Shown here: piece by piece, positions 1 through 8,276 of the stretch
How the letters are laid out: every line of letters starts with the position of its first letter
Numbering within the stretch: the first letter of the stretch is position 1
Source of the DNA: Yersinia alsatica
GTDB lineage: Bacteria; Pseudomonadota; Gammaproteobacteria; Enterobacterales; Enterobacteriaceae
NCBI RefSeq assembly: GCF_902170305.1
Contig: NZ_CABHWW010000028.1
Coordinates: 186,001 to 250,000 of the forward strand
Reading direction: 5' to 3'
Length of the DNA: 64,000 nt
The notes under the pieces: generated by a model
What the model was told of the DNA's origin: nothing
Databases searched by the model: none
What the model saw: the letters and a program-made list of their open reading frames with translations, nothing else
Program-made: the position numbers and the translations under genes

Positions 1-426
1 GGCGATATTGGTCAGTGGACCAATCGCCACCAAGGTTATCTCCCCGGGGTTATTACAGATTAATTCACCTATAGCATGGGCCGCTAATGGTGCGCTGGAG
101 GGGACGATTTGTGGTTGCGGAGTCTGTCGCCAAAGTGCAGTTAATCCGCTTCTGGCGGCGCTATTATCCAACTTATCGCGCCAGAGTGCGGCCGGTTCAA
201 CCAATGCCTGTGAAGCGCCCCGAACGATTGGGATGGTTAATCCCAGACGGGTCAGCAAATCATGGGCAACAGAGAATCCAACTTCGCTTGGGGTATTACC
301 CGCCACGATAGTGATAAGTTCTAACTCAATTTCCGGTGCAGCGATGGCCAGTGCTAAGGCAAGTCCATCATCGACATTGGCGCCGGGTACGCCATTTCCT
401 GGGTCACAATCAATAATTAAACGCAT
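1..426 (-). CDS. Nucleoside hydrolase (IUNH family), 3' end cut by window edge
   Basis: The first 142 codons read from an ATG at 424-426 down to base 1 with no stop. The N-terminus has the calcium/ribose-binding aspartate cluster of inosine-uridine-preferring hydrolases (IIDCDPG, then VDDGLAL). A short insertion separates DPG from the DD pair, as in one subgroup of the family. A second conserved stretch (VAIGPLTNIA) ends at the window edge. The family cleaves the N-glycosidic bond of ribonucleosides to free base and ribose in the cytoplasm. The gene starts 12 bases after the LacI-type regulator's stop and lies on the same strand as that gene and the MFS transporter, so the three look like one operon. 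The exact nucleoside specificity cannot be read from this part. Confidence 0.85.
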   Translation of the reverse strand, partial: MRLIIDCDPGNGVPGANVDDGLALALAIAAPEIELELITIVAGNTPSEVGFSVAHDLLTRLGLTIPIVRGASQALVEPAALWRDKLDNSAARSGLTALWRQTPQPQIVPSSAPLAAHAIGELICNNPGEITLVAIGPLTNIA

Positions 427-438
427 ATTTTTATCTTT

Positions 439-1467
439 TTATAATGAAAAAACTCTTTTACTGGTGGGGCAGCCGCAGGACTCACCGAGTTGTAGCGAAA
501 AATCGAATTCGCGAATAGTCGGAGCACCATTCCAGTTTTTCAGCATCTCAATAGCGGTTTTCGCCATTAAATCCACCGGTTGGCGTACTGTCGTCAGTGA
601 CGGTACGTTATATTCGGATTCAATTGTGCCGTTAAAACAGATCAGTGCTAAGTCCTTTGGGGCAGTCAGGTTGTGCTCGGCCATCGCCCGCAAACAACCA
701 AACGCCTGTAATTCATTGGTCGCAAATAGAGCCTGTGGTAATGGCCCAGCTAGCATTTGTTGCGCCGCCTGATAACCACCAGGGCGGGTATAAGTGGTAG
801 AGAAAATCCACTCGTTGCGTACTGTCAGTCCGGCTTGTTGCAAAGCATCGCGCCAACCATTCACCCTATCTTGAGTATTAAGCATATCCAGCGGACCGCA
901 AATAATGGCAATTTCACGATAGCCATGCTCAATCAGATGCTGGGTTGCCTGAAATGCCGCTGCGCGCTCATCCACACGGATGGCACAGATTTGTTGTGCA
1001 GGATCGACTCTATCCAGCATGACAAACGGCGTACCGGTAGCTTGAATTAAGTCAATGTAAGGATGGCGATCGACGCTGGTATACAGCAAGCCATCAACCT
1101 GACGATGCAGCAAATTATTGATGAGTTCGAGTTCACGCTGACGAGAATCACCGGCATCACCCAGCAGTAACACCTGCCCGTTGGCAAAAGCTTCACGTTG
1201 CAGGGCATGAGCCATTGAAGAAATGAATGGGTTGGAGATATTGGGTACGACCAAACCATAAGTTTTAGTCGTACCGCGTGCTAATGCTCTGGCAATCTCA
1301 TTGGGCCGATAACCGGTTTTCTTGATGGCATCAAGCACTCGCTGTTTGGTGGCTTCTGCCACCGGACGCGGCCCATTATTGATGACGTAACTCACCACCG
1401 CCACCGAAGTACCTGCTTCTCGCGCAACATCTGAACGCGTAATACGATGAGATTGAGGCTTTACCAA
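439..1467 (-). CDS. LacI-family transcriptional regulator
   Basis: 342 residues, the usual LacI/GalR length. Residues about 10-60 form the helix-turn-helix and hinge helix (SDVAREAGTSVAVVSYVINN, then GYRPNEIARALA). The rest is a periplasmic-binding-protein-like sensor domain. The start is a TTG at 1465-1467 with AGGTAA just upstream; no ATG lies in a better place. It sits between a transporter (1487-2890) and a nucleoside hydrolase (ends at 426), so it probably responds to a nucleoside or ribose-type ligand and controls this operon. A palindrome with a central CG at 3056-3073, upstream of the transporter, is a good candidate operator. The ligand is an inference from context only. Confidence 0.9.
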   Translation of the reverse strand: MVKPQSHRITRSDVAREAGTSVAVVSYVINNGPRPVAEATKQRVLDAIKKTGYRPNEIARALARGTTKTYGLVVPNISNPFISSMAHALQREAFANGQVLLLGDAGDSRQRELELINNLLHRQVDGLLYTSVDRHPYIDLIQATGTPFVMLDRVDPAQQICAIRVDERAAAFQATQHLIEHGYREIAIICGPLDMLNTQDRVNGWRDALQQAGLTVRNEWIFSTTYTRPGGYQAAQQMLAGPLPQALFATNELQAFGCLRAMAEHNLTAPKDLALICFNGTIESEYNVPSLTTVRQPVDLMAKTAIEMLKNWNGAPTIREFDFSLQLGESCGCPTSKRVFSL

Positions 1468-1486
1468 AGTTACCTACTTTTCTGTA

Positions 1487-2890
1487 TTAAATCGCATCTT
1501 CTGGCAAGTTTAGGTCACGTCCGCGTGTTTCAGGAGCAAAAAATGTTGTGACAAAGCCAATCCCGGCCATCACAGCAAAGTAGAGGGCTATTGGCCACCA
1601 ATGGCCAGTCAATGTCAGCATTGCCGCGGCAACCAGTGGTGCAGTACCGCCTGACAAAATTGACCCTAACTCTTTTGCCACAGCCATTTTGGTATAACGG
1701 TTAGTCACACCAAACAGCTCGACACCCCATGCAGCTTGCACGCCGAAGATCCCCAGTGATGCCAGACCCATGCCGATAATTATAGTTCCCATTACAATAA
1801 TAGGTTCACGGGTTTCTAGCAGCATAAATGCAGGGAAAGCATAGATAATTAACAGTAAACAGAACCAGCGGTAGGTAATACGGCGGCCAAAGCGGTCTGA
1901 CAGATAGCCTGCTAACGGAATAATCAGGAAGCCCAAGCAAGAGGCGATAAACACCGCCATAGTTGGCACCGATTTGTCGACCATCAGCACTTTGGCAACA
2001 TAACCAATCATAAAGCCTTGAGCCAGATAGGATGGGCCGTTCTCGCCGATACGTAAGCCAACCATAATCCAGAATGATTTGCTGCGTTGCCAGAAAGTGC
2101 GGTTATCCACTTCTGTCATATGCTCACGACCGAGAGCCAGAGCTTCTTGGCGCTGTTGCTCCAGCACTAATTTTTGGCGCTCAAATACTGGGCTTTCACG
2201 CATATGACGGCGAATAAACAGTGCGGCACCGGCGATTAAAATGCTGGAAAGGAACGGAATACGCCAGCCCCAATCGAGCAGGGTTTGTTTATCCATTTGC
2301 AGCACCAACAACCATACCAGTGCCGCTAATAACGTACCGCTGTTAGAACCCAACGCAATAATTGAGGAGACCAGACCACGTCTTTTCGCCGGAGCATATT
2401 CTCCGAGCATTACCGCGCCACCTGACAACTCAGCGCCAGCTCCCAGCCCTTGCATAAAGCGCAAGAAGGCCAGACAGGCCGGTGCCCACAAGCCGATAGA
2501 GGCGTAGCTTGGGATCAAGCCAATCATGGTCGTGGATGCGCCCATCAAGGTGATGGTGGTAATCATCACCACTTTACGGCCCTTACGATCGCCTAATCTG
2601 CCAAACAATAGCGCACCAATAGGGCGAGCAATAAAGCCGACAGAGTAAGTGGCGAAACTGGATAATAATGCGATCGCCGGTGTTGCTTCAGGGAAGAAGA
2701 CATCACCAAATATTATGCCAGCGGCTAAGCCATAGAGTGCAAAGTCTGCATACTCCATGGCGGTGCCAAGCCAGCACGAAAAGGTTGCGCGCCAAAAATC
2801 TTTACGACCTTCGGGCGTAGCCAAGCGCTCTTCTGCAGCCATGCTCTCTGATGGAGCATTGTCTGCCGCCGAGCTATTTAGTGAAGTCAT
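1487..2890 (-). CDS. MFS transporter, metabolite:H+ symporter (MHS) type
   Basis: 467 residues with about twelve hydrophobic segments. The loop after helix 2 carries the MFS signature (GRLGDRKGRK) and the matching second-half copy is GYLSDRFGRR. The N-terminal segment (YGLAAGIIFGDVFF, GFIARPIGALLFG) is typical of the MHS subfamily (ProP, ShiA, KgtP relatives). It is the promoter-proximal gene of the minus-strand trio, with the regulator starting 19 bases after its stop. The start ATG at 2888-2890 has AGGGGA about 8 bases upstream. Substrate is not determined by sequence; the downstream nucleoside hydrolase suggests a nucleoside. Confidence 0.88.
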   Translation of the reverse strand: MTSLNSSAADNAPSESMAAEERLATPEGRKDFWRATFSCWLGTAMEYADFALYGLAAGIIFGDVFFPEATPAIALLSSFATYSVGFIARPIGALLFGRLGDRKGRKVVMITTITLMGASTTMIGLIPSYASIGLWAPACLAFLRFMQGLGAGAELSGGAVMLGEYAPAKRRGLVSSIIALGSNSGTLLAALVWLLVLQMDKQTLLDWGWRIPFLSSILIAGAALFIRRHMRESPVFERQKLVLEQQRQEALALGREHMTEVDNRTFWQRSKSFWIMVGLRIGENGPSYLAQGFMIGYVAKVLMVDKSVPTMAVFIASCLGFLIIPLAGYLSDRFGRRITYRWFCLLLIIYAFPAFMLLETREPIIVMGTIIIGMGLASLGIFGVQAAWGVELFGVTNRYTKMAVAKELGSILSGGTAPLVAAAMLTLTGHWWPIALYFAVMAGIGFVTTFFAPETRGRDLNLPEDAI

Positions 2891-3055
2891 TAAAAAAGTT
2901 CCCCTGGTGTTGAAGCATCATATTCACGCATCAATATGTTCACAGATTAATGTCTGCCTGTTTATTCGCCTTTCACCCGGTTGTTAGGATAATCAACCAA
3001 AGGGTGCTGAGCAGTAAAACATTAGCCACTTTAATCTTGTTCCGTGCTTTAAGTG

Positions 3056-3073
3056 TATCTACCCGCGTAGATA
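3056..3073. promoter_or_regulatory. Candidate LacI-family operator
   Basis: TATCTAC-CCGC-GTAGATA: two 7-base inverted half-sites around CCGC, so that a CG step lies exactly at the dyad. LacI-family operators usually have a central CpG. It lies about 165 bases upstream of the transporter start whose operon encodes a LacI-type regulator. Assignment to that regulator is inference. Confidence 0.5.
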
Positions 3074-3148
3074 GGTCAAACTAATTATTAAATCTTTAGA
3101 GATTGTTCACGAAACTGTCACATAATTGCTTGGTATTTGCACGAAATA

Positions 3149-3174
3149 TGCGGGCTAACCGAGTAAAGCCCGCA
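3149..3174 (-). terminator. Hairpin after the 31-residue ORF / ferric reductase operon
   Basis: Perfect 8-base stem (TGCGGGCT / AGCCCGCA) around a 10-base loop, 75 bases downstream of the minus-strand small ORF. On the minus strand it is followed by ATATTT, a weak U-rich tail, so it may be an intrinsic terminator of modest strength. Confidence 0.5.
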
Positions 3175-3249
3175 AAATATCAGTTGATAGCAGGGGAGGG
3201 AGTCGACAATTTTTAGCCGTGATGAGTATTCAGCATAAGAATAATCGGC

Positions 3250-3345
3250 TTACCCGGCGACTCGTAACCAGGCAAACAGTATGGCTACTACAATCACAAT
3301 AACGGCGGTTGCAATGACCAGCCGCTCAGCAAATAAACGACGCAT
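3250..3345 (-). CDS. 31-residue single-helix membrane peptide
   Basis: A short ORF (ATG at 3343-3345, stop TAA at 3250-3252) reading MRRLFAERLV, then a strongly hydrophobic run (about residues 9-27) and a short C-terminus ending LRVAG. The start is preceded by AAGGAG at ideal spacing, and that site overlaps the TAA of the upstream reductase gene, so translation is probably coupled. The positive N-terminus and single helix fit a small inner-membrane subunit or regulator of the flavocytochrome. No known family is recognised; the partner role is inference. Confidence 0.6.
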   Translation of the reverse strand: MRRLFAERLVIATAVIVIVVAILFAWLRVAG

Positions 3346-3356
3346 TGGTATGCTCC

Positions 3357-4676
3357 TTAGGCAAAACTGTAGCGCTCAGAATGGTATTTCGACATCGGAA
3401 CCCCGATCTCAGCCAGCGCTTTTTCAATCGCATCCATCATGATATTTGGGCCACAGATAAAATACTCATGACTGGCATAAGGAGGAGGCAAGTAGCGCTT
3501 GAAGACCTCGGCATTAATGAACCCTTTTTCGCCAGTCCAGTCTGATGATGGATTGGATAATACGTGCACCACTTTCAAATTCAGCCGTGATTGTAAGGCT
3601 TCTAATTCCTCACGAAACGTAATTGATTCCCAATCTTTACTGCCATAAAGCAGTAGGGCGGGGCGCTGGTCGCCGCTGTCCGCGAGGGTACGCAACATAC
3701 TCATCATCGGGGTTATCCCAACCCCGCCGGCGACTAAAACATGCATATCTGCCGGATTACCCAAGGTGAACGCGCCATAAGGGCCATCCAGATAGACTCG
3801 TTGACCGACCGGTATTTTAGCAATATTACGGGTGAAATCGCCCAAGTTGCGGATCGACATTTCGACGCGCCCATCACTTACTGCCGCACTGGATGAGAAG
3901 GAAAAAGGATGCCCAGTAATGTTAAACGGGCCGCCCCAAACGGTCAGCCAGCCAAATTGACCCGGAGTAAAACGAAAGCCTGCATGGCCCTCAGGTGCCA
4001 TAACCAATGTGGTGGTGTCCCCGCGTTCTTCACGCACATCGACCACTCGATAAGGGCGGCGCAGAATAAAGAGCGGCTTGACGATCCGCACATAGAGCAG
4101 CAACCCAAACCAAAACAGAATCAGGCCAATCCACAGCGTTTTTTTCAGTGGATCGTCGAGGTAAAAGCCCCAACCAACCATATGAGCTATCCCGGCGATT
4201 ACTGCAACGACAGCCAGAATAATGTGAGATAAATGCCAGATTTCATAACGGATTTTCAATTGCACTCGCCACAATGCGGTAATGACTAAAGCAATCAGTG
4301 AATAGGTTGAGAGTGCTGCAAAACGGGCGCGCCATGGGGCTTCGAAGGAGTTGAGTAATGCCAGTAACTCAGGGCGAACAACAAACAGGATGATTGGATG
4401 CGCAATGACTAATCCAACGGCAATAAGCGAAATACGCCGATGGAAGTGATAAATAATATCTTCCCCCCACGGCTCGGTGACATAGCGAAAGCGCGCCGTC
4501 AGACCAAATTGTAGCCCCATGATTGCTAATCCAGCATAACCGAGAGCTATAGAAAGCTCAGTCCAGAAATCTCGGGCGGGGGGCAATGTACCGGTCAATA
4601 AAGCCAATAATGGGGCTAAAATAAAAAACAGGTATACCGCAATCCAAACAGTACTGCGCCAAGCATAAGTCGACAT
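3357..4676 (-). CDS. Ferric-reductase-like transmembrane flavoprotein (FRE/NOX-type oxidoreductase)
   Basis: 439 residues. The N-terminal half (about 1-210) has roughly six membrane helices with paired histidines suited to heme (YHFHRR, GLVIAHP, IWHLSHI, GIAHM), as in the ferric reductase transmembrane domain. The C-terminal half is a ferredoxin-NADP reductase-type module: an FAD motif (HPFSFSS), a GPYGAF loop, then the NAD(P) motif GGVGITPMMSML and the C-terminal CGPNIMMD. It should move electrons from NAD(P)H through FAD and heme across the inner membrane, to ferric iron or another acceptor. It stands alone apart from the 31-residue ORF directly downstream. The natural acceptor is unknown. 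Confidence 0.85.
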   Translation of the reverse strand: MSTYAWRSTVWIAVYLFFILAPLLALLTGTLPPARDFWTELSIALGYAGLAIMGLQFGLTARFRYVTEPWGEDIIYHFHRRISLIAVGLVIAHPIILFVVRPELLALLNSFEAPWRARFAALSTYSLIALVITALWRVQLKIRYEIWHLSHIILAVVAVIAGIAHMVGWGFYLDDPLKKTLWIGLILFWFGLLLYVRIVKPLFILRRPYRVVDVREERGDTTTLVMAPEGHAGFRFTPGQFGWLTVWGGPFNITGHPFSFSSSAAVSDGRVEMSIRNLGDFTRNIAKIPVGQRVYLDGPYGAFTLGNPADMHVLVAGGVGITPMMSMLRTLADSGDQRPALLLYGSKDWESITFREELEALQSRLNLKVVHVLSNPSSDWTGEKGFINAEVFKRYLPPPYASHEYFICGPNIMMDAIEKALAEIGVPMSKYHSERYSFA

Positions 4677-4756
4677 GTTTTCACGCCAAAATAATAAATC
4701 ACATGGTTATAAGTATACTAAGTGAAAGAAAGGATAACCATTTATTAACATTGGCC

Positions 4757-4794
4757 TAATAATCTCTGCCATAGCTTTCATGCAGAGATTATTA
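4757..4794. terminator. 13-base inverted repeat between reductase promoter and deoR-type gene
   Basis: Perfect arms TAATAATCTCTGC (4757-4769) and GCAGAGATTATTA (4782-4794) around a 12-base loop. It lies downstream of the minus-strand DeoR-type gene ending at 4871 and upstream of the reductase start at 4676. It may end the regulator transcript, but there is no good U-tract on either strand. Confidence 0.4.
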
Positions 4795-4870
4795 TTTGGT
4801 TAAATGACTTTAATTGCCAGATAATCGAATGTGTAGCTCAGTTTTTACGATATAAATATGATTAATCGCG

Positions 4871-5641
4871 TTAGTCGATAATAATGACTTCAGTCAAATT
4901 CTCCATTTTTTTAAGCTCATCCTCAGGAATTCCAGCGTCAGTAATAAAATAGTCAATATCAGACCAATCACAGAATTGGAATAAACCGGAGCTACTAAAT
5001 TTGGTGCCATCACTCACAACTACTCTTAACCTGGCACTTTTAACCATCGCTGATTTGATTTCAGCTTCTTCGTAGGATGCGGTACAAGGCCCATTACGAT
5101 GCTTAAGGCCATCAGTACCCAAAAAAACGATATCGGCATTAATTGATTGAAAGGCACTGACTCCCCACATCCCAACCATGGCCAAGCTACTTGGTCTGAA
5201 ACGCCCCCCAACCAGAAAGATATCGTTATCAGTTCCACTGAGAGGCTGAACAATATTTATCGCATTGGAGATAATAGTTAATCGACTTTTCATGACCAAT
5301 GCTTTCGCCACACATTGGACTGTGCTCCCAGTATCAAGAATGACCACCCCTTTTTCAGGAATCAACTGGACCGCCACTTGCGCTATTTTATCTTTAATAT
5401 CAAGGTGCTCTGTGTTTTTTCTGGCTAGCGGTTGCTCAATGGCCAGAATATTACCAGAGGCGATCGCCCCACCATGGCCTTTAGTGGCAATGCCCTTTTT
5501 ATCAAGATATATCAAATCCTTGCGAATGGTTTCAGTAGAAACACCAAACATATCCGCAATCTTCCCAACCTTAACGCTACCCTCGGAAATTAAAATTTGC
5601 GCTAATTTATTTCGTCGTTCAATCGTCAAAGAGTTAGCCAT
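4871..5641 (-). CDS. DeoR-family sugar operon regulator
   Basis: 256 residues, the normal DeoR/GlpR length. The N-terminal winged helix shows the DeoR signature (KLAQILISEGSVKVGKIADM, then STETIRKDL and GIATKGHGGA). The C-terminal part is the ISOCOT-like sugar-phosphate sensor with the usual LDTGST motif and a late VSDGTKFSSSG. The start ATG at 5639-5641 follows AAGGTAG. It is transcribed away from the PTS operon beginning at 6078 and separated from it by 436 bases, so it is the probable regulator of that operon. Members of this family usually repress and are released by a phosphorylated sugar; the effector here is unknown. Confidence 0.9.
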   Translation of the reverse strand: MANSLTIERRNKLAQILISEGSVKVGKIADMFGVSTETIRKDLIYLDKKGIATKGHGGAIASGNILAIEQPLARKNTEHLDIKDKIAQVAVQLIPEKGVVILDTGSTVQCVAKALVMKSRLTIISNAINIVQPLSGTDNDIFLVGGRFRPSSLAMVGMWGVSAFQSINADIVFLGTDGLKHRNGPCTASYEEAEIKSAMVKSARLRVVVSDGTKFSSSGLFQFCDWSDIDYFITDAGIPEDELKKMENLTEVIIID

Positions 5642-5800
5642 GATAACTACCTTTTAAAAATCCATTAAAAATATATTTTTCAATAAATTAAAGTTAAAAA
5701 ATGAAAATTTATTCCGTTATAAATTGGTTATTCAAAGGACCAAATACTCATCCTGAAATGTGCGAGTACTCTACCTCAAGGTGCCCCAATCTTATAGATA

Positions 5801-5995
5801 TTGCGAAAAAAATTGTGATTGAACTCTGGTTTTACAACTAATCAGCTTGATTAGTGACCTCTTAGTTACGATTATTGCGATTGAGGTTGCGATAATTTGG
5901 AAAATGGTTGTGAATTGGTGGGTAAATTGATTGTGATATGTTGGGTTGTAGGCGGAATCATACAATTACCTTAATCAATAAAGATAAGATTGCGA
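5801..5995. repeat. Seven direct TTGYGA hexamers
   Basis: TTGCGA or TTGTGA, all on the plus strand, begins at 5801, 5813, 5875, 5887, 5908, 5931 and 5990. Two pairs are spaced by exactly 12 bases (5801/5813 and 5875/5887), about one helical turn. Such phased direct repeats fit binding by an oligomeric regulator such as the neighbouring DeoR-type protein. Some also look like CRP half-sites (TTGTGA), but no matching TCACA half is present. Confidence 0.5.
5837..5855. promoter_or_regulatory. Candidate operator palindrome
   Basis: ACTAATCA-GCT-TGATTAGT, a perfect 8-base inverted repeat with a 3-base spacer in the middle of the divergent region. It is a plausible operator for the DeoR-type regulator encoded at 4871-5641. 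Confidence 0.45.
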
Positions 5996-6077
5996 TGCAA
6001 CGATAGATAGAGCGATATATTGGTTATGAAGCGTAATTTTATCGTCGAGCACTATTTGACAGGCTAAAGGGGCAAAA

Positions 6078-6506
6078 ATGGACGGTATTCTCAATATAGA
6101 AAGTATCTTGCTAGGGGCTTCATTCCTGCATAAATCCGATGCCATCCGCAAAGCGGGGGAGATATTGCAGTCATCTGGATATGTGACTGAAAAATATATT
6201 GAACTCATGCTTAAAAGAGAAGCAATGACCTCCACTTTCATGGGCAATAATCTGGCTATCCCGCACGGGGTTGATGGCTCTGAAAGTGAAATAATCCGTT
6301 CAGGCATCTCAGTTATCCAAATACCTGAAGGCGTCAGTTTTGGTGATGGGGCGGTTGCCTATGTAGTGATAGGCATTGCCGGTAAAGATGGGAGCCATCT
6401 CGATATTTTGAACCAGATAGCTATTGCTTGCATGGAAGAAGAGAACATCGAAAAAATCCGCTACGCAAAAAGTAGGCAAGAAATATTAGATGTGCTTGGC
6501 CTTTAG
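6078..6506 (+). CDS. PTS EIIA component, mannitol/fructitol type
   Basis: 142 residues, the size of a free-standing EIIA of the fructose-mannitol class (CmtB/MtlF relatives). The phosphorylatable histidine is His63 in NLAIPHG. The ATG at 6078 has AAGGGG about 7 bases upstream. It takes phosphate from HPr and passes it to the EIIB domain at the C-terminus of the EIICB encoded at 9122-10567, which lacks its own EIIA. It is the first gene of the operon. Confidence 0.92.
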   Translation: MDGILNIESILLGASFLHKSDAIRKAGEILQSSGYVTEKYIELMLKREAMTSTFMGNNLAIPHGVDGSESEIIRSGISVIQIPEGVSFGDGAVAYVVIGIAGKDGSHLDILNQIAIACMEEENIEKIRYAKSRQEILDVLGL

Positions 6507-6561
6507 CGAGTTGTTTATTTATCAATGGAATTAACCAATGCTAACGTGATGAGATTTTAAA

Positions 6562-6852
6562 ATGAAAGAAAACAAGCTGGTTGCAGATTTCATAATAAAT
6601 AATCCTAATGGATTACATGCACGTCCAGGGGCATTTCTGGTTGCAGCTTTAAAACCATTTAAAAGTGAAGTGAAAATAACCAATACCAACCGAGACTCAA
6701 AAATAGTCAATGCAAAGAGTCTATTAAGCCTGATGGCTCTGGGTGTTAAAAAAGGGCATAACATTCGAGTATTTATTCAAGGTGATGATGCGCAAGAAAC
6801 ATTAGATACTTTACAGAGTGCAATTTTAAATGGCTTGGGTGAGTCAGTATAA
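6562..6852 (+). CDS. HPr-like phosphocarrier protein
   Basis: 96 residues, slightly longer than the usual 85-90. The active site is GLHARPG with His19. The region equivalent to the Ser46 site reads NAKSLLSLM (Ser53). It is a dedicated operon-encoded HPr that would shuttle phosphate from enzyme I to the EIIA upstream, possibly insulating this pathway from the general HPr. No enzyme I is in the window. The Shine-Dalgarno is weak. Confidence 0.9.
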   Translation: MKENKLVADFIINNPNGLHARPGAFLVAALKPFKSEVKITNTNRDSKIVNAKSLLSLMALGVKKGHNIRVFIQGDDAQETLDTLQSAILNGLGESV

Positions 6853-6981
6853 AAATGAATAAGTTAACTTTAAGCCATTAATTATAATCTCTTATTTTAG
6901 TGCTATATAAGTCATTAATATCGCCATTCTTAAGCTTTTATGTAGTTAAAAATTTTAATTTAATAAGAAAGGAATAGAGAA

Positions 6982-7677
6982 ATGAGAAGCAAAATCATAC
7001 TTGCACCCTCAATTATGTGTGCAGACTTATTAAATCTGGAAAATTCAGTTAAAGAGCTGGAAAGCATCGGGATTGATGCGCTCCATATAGACATTATTGA
7101 CGGTGCTTTTAGCCCAAGCATGCCATTGGGTCTTGATACAGTTAAACGATTGAGAGAAAAGACAGATCTGGATTTTGATGTACATATTATGTCAAAGAAT
7201 AATGATTGGTTTGTCGAACAACTTCTTGATATTGGTGTGCAGCAAATTTCTTTTCATATTGAAACGACCCTCCATGCTGACCGGCTGGTCAATATGATTA
7301 AAAACCGAGGGGTTAAAGCCAGTCTCGCGTTGAATCCAGCAACCCCATTATCTTGTTTGCAGTATTTACTACCTCAACTTGATAACGTTCTGCTTATGCT
7401 TATTAATCCCGGTTTTGCGGGAGATAAAAGTGAGAAACAGGCAATTTATTCAGAGAGCAAAGTGCGCGACTTAGCCAAGTTAATTGATGAGTTGCAAGGA
7501 AGTACCGGAATTCAAGTTGATGGGCGAGTTTCGCTGGCCTCTATTCCGGGATTGATTCAATCAGGTGCCAACAATTTAGTCTTGGGAAGTACCAGTCTTT
7601 ATATTCCAGGGAAAACATTATCTGAAAACAAAGTCTCACTGGACCATGCCGTACAACAAGGCTTGTTAACTCTGTAA
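6982..7677 (+). CDS. Ribulose-phosphate 3-epimerase family protein (RPE/AlsE-like)
   Basis: 231 residues with the TIM-barrel RPE pattern: APSIM at the N-terminus, metal/catalytic residues His35, Asp37 and His68 (HIDIIDG, DVHIM), NPATP, the phosphate loop NPGFAG and the second catalytic acid Asp180. At that site the usual DGG is DGR. The family epimerises C3 of ketose phosphates: RPE acts on D-ribulose-5-phosphate and AlsE on D-allulose-6-phosphate. Next to a SorD-like hexitol-phosphate dehydrogenase, a hexulose-6-phosphate substrate is more likely than the pentose, but that is inference. AGGAATAG precedes the ATG. Confidence 0.85.
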   Translation: MRSKIILAPSIMCADLLNLENSVKELESIGIDALHIDIIDGAFSPSMPLGLDTVKRLREKTDLDFDVHIMSKNNDWFVEQLLDIGVQQISFHIETTLHADRLVNMIKNRGVKASLALNPATPLSCLQYLLPQLDNVLLMLINPGFAGDKSEKQAIYSESKVRDLAKLIDELQGSTGIQVDGRVSLASIPGLIQSGANNLVLGSTSLYIPGKTLSENKVSLDHAVQQGLLTL

Positions 7678-7709
7678 AGCATTTGGTAAATGACAGCGAG
7701 GTTTTAATC

Positions 7710-8267
7710 ATGGACTACAGCGACGCAAGAGTAAAAATTGTCAGCGAATTGGACAAAACACTCAATAGTATTTCTCCTGACAGCATCATGGCGCTGGTCG
7801 ATAAAATCGAAAAAGCTGACAAAGTTTTCTTTGTCGGGGTTGGCCGGGTTTTGCTTTCTCTGGAAGCGATTGCCAAGCGCTTGGCACATCTGGGCGTGAA
7901 AACCTATGTGGTCGGGCAAATAACTGAACCGGCCATTACTGCGGATGACTTGTTGATTGTTGGCTCTGGCAGTGGTGAAAGTATGTTTCCTTTGGGCATT
8001 GCGAAAAAAGCTAAAAGCTTTAATGCAACAGTGGCTCATATAGGTTCTAACCCGAATAGCTCAATGGGGGCATTCAGCGATATTTTTATCAGAATACCGG
8101 TTCAGACAAAATTAAATCTTCCCGGTGAGATTCCATCAGTACAGCCAATGACAAGTCTATTTGAGCAATCACTGCTTATTCTTGGCGATACGATTGCTTT
8201 AATGATGGTGGAAGAAAAGAAAATAGAATTGCATAGCTTATGGAAATTACATGCAAATCTTGAATAG
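7710..8267 (+). CDS. SIS-domain sugar-phosphate isomerase (6-phospho-3-hexuloisomerase-like)
   Basis: 185 residues, matching the size of HxlB/PHI proteins. It has the SIS fold pattern: FFVGVGRVLLSLEAIAKRL, then IVGSGSGES, a classical SIS phosphate-binding serine loop, then ATVAHIGSNPNS and the PHI-like C-terminal segment with PMTSLFEQSLLI. The ATG at 7710 has GAGG 8 bases upstream; a TTG at 7683 would only add nine residues. PHI interconverts 3-hexulose-6-phosphate and fructose-6-phosphate. No hexulose-phosphate synthase is nearby, so this is not a formaldehyde pathway. Here it probably brings an unusual ketohexose phosphate into glycolysis. Confidence 0.82.
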   Translation: MDYSDARVKIVSELDKTLNSISPDSIMALVDKIEKADKVFFVGVGRVLLSLEAIAKRLAHLGVKTYVVGQITEPAITADDLLIVGSGSGESMFPLGIAKKAKSFNATVAHIGSNPNSSMGAFSDIFIRIPVQTKLNLPGEIPSVQPMTSLFEQSLLILGDTIALMMVEEKKIELHSLWKLHANLE

Positions 8268-8276
8268 GAGATAGTC

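Larger units (their letters stand above)
2891..3249. other. Intergenic region upstream of the transporter operon
   Basis: About 360 bases without a gene. It should hold the promoter of the minus-strand operon starting at 2890, the candidate LacI operator (3056-3073) and a GC-rich hairpin that probably ends the ferric-reductase transcript (3149-3174). I see no further gene. Confidence 0.6.
5642..6077. promoter_or_regulatory. Divergent regulatory region between deoR-type gene and PTS operon
   Basis: 436 bases without a gene. It carries a perfect palindrome (5837-5855) and a scatter of seven TTGYGA hexamers (5801-5995), described separately. The promoter of the rightward operon should lie near its right end; the AT-rich left end should hold the regulator's promoter. 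Confidence 0.7.

Noticed and set aside
8-772. Long plus-strand frame at the left edge
   Set aside because: It runs antisense to the nucleoside hydrolase and LacI regulator genes, which have strong family signatures.
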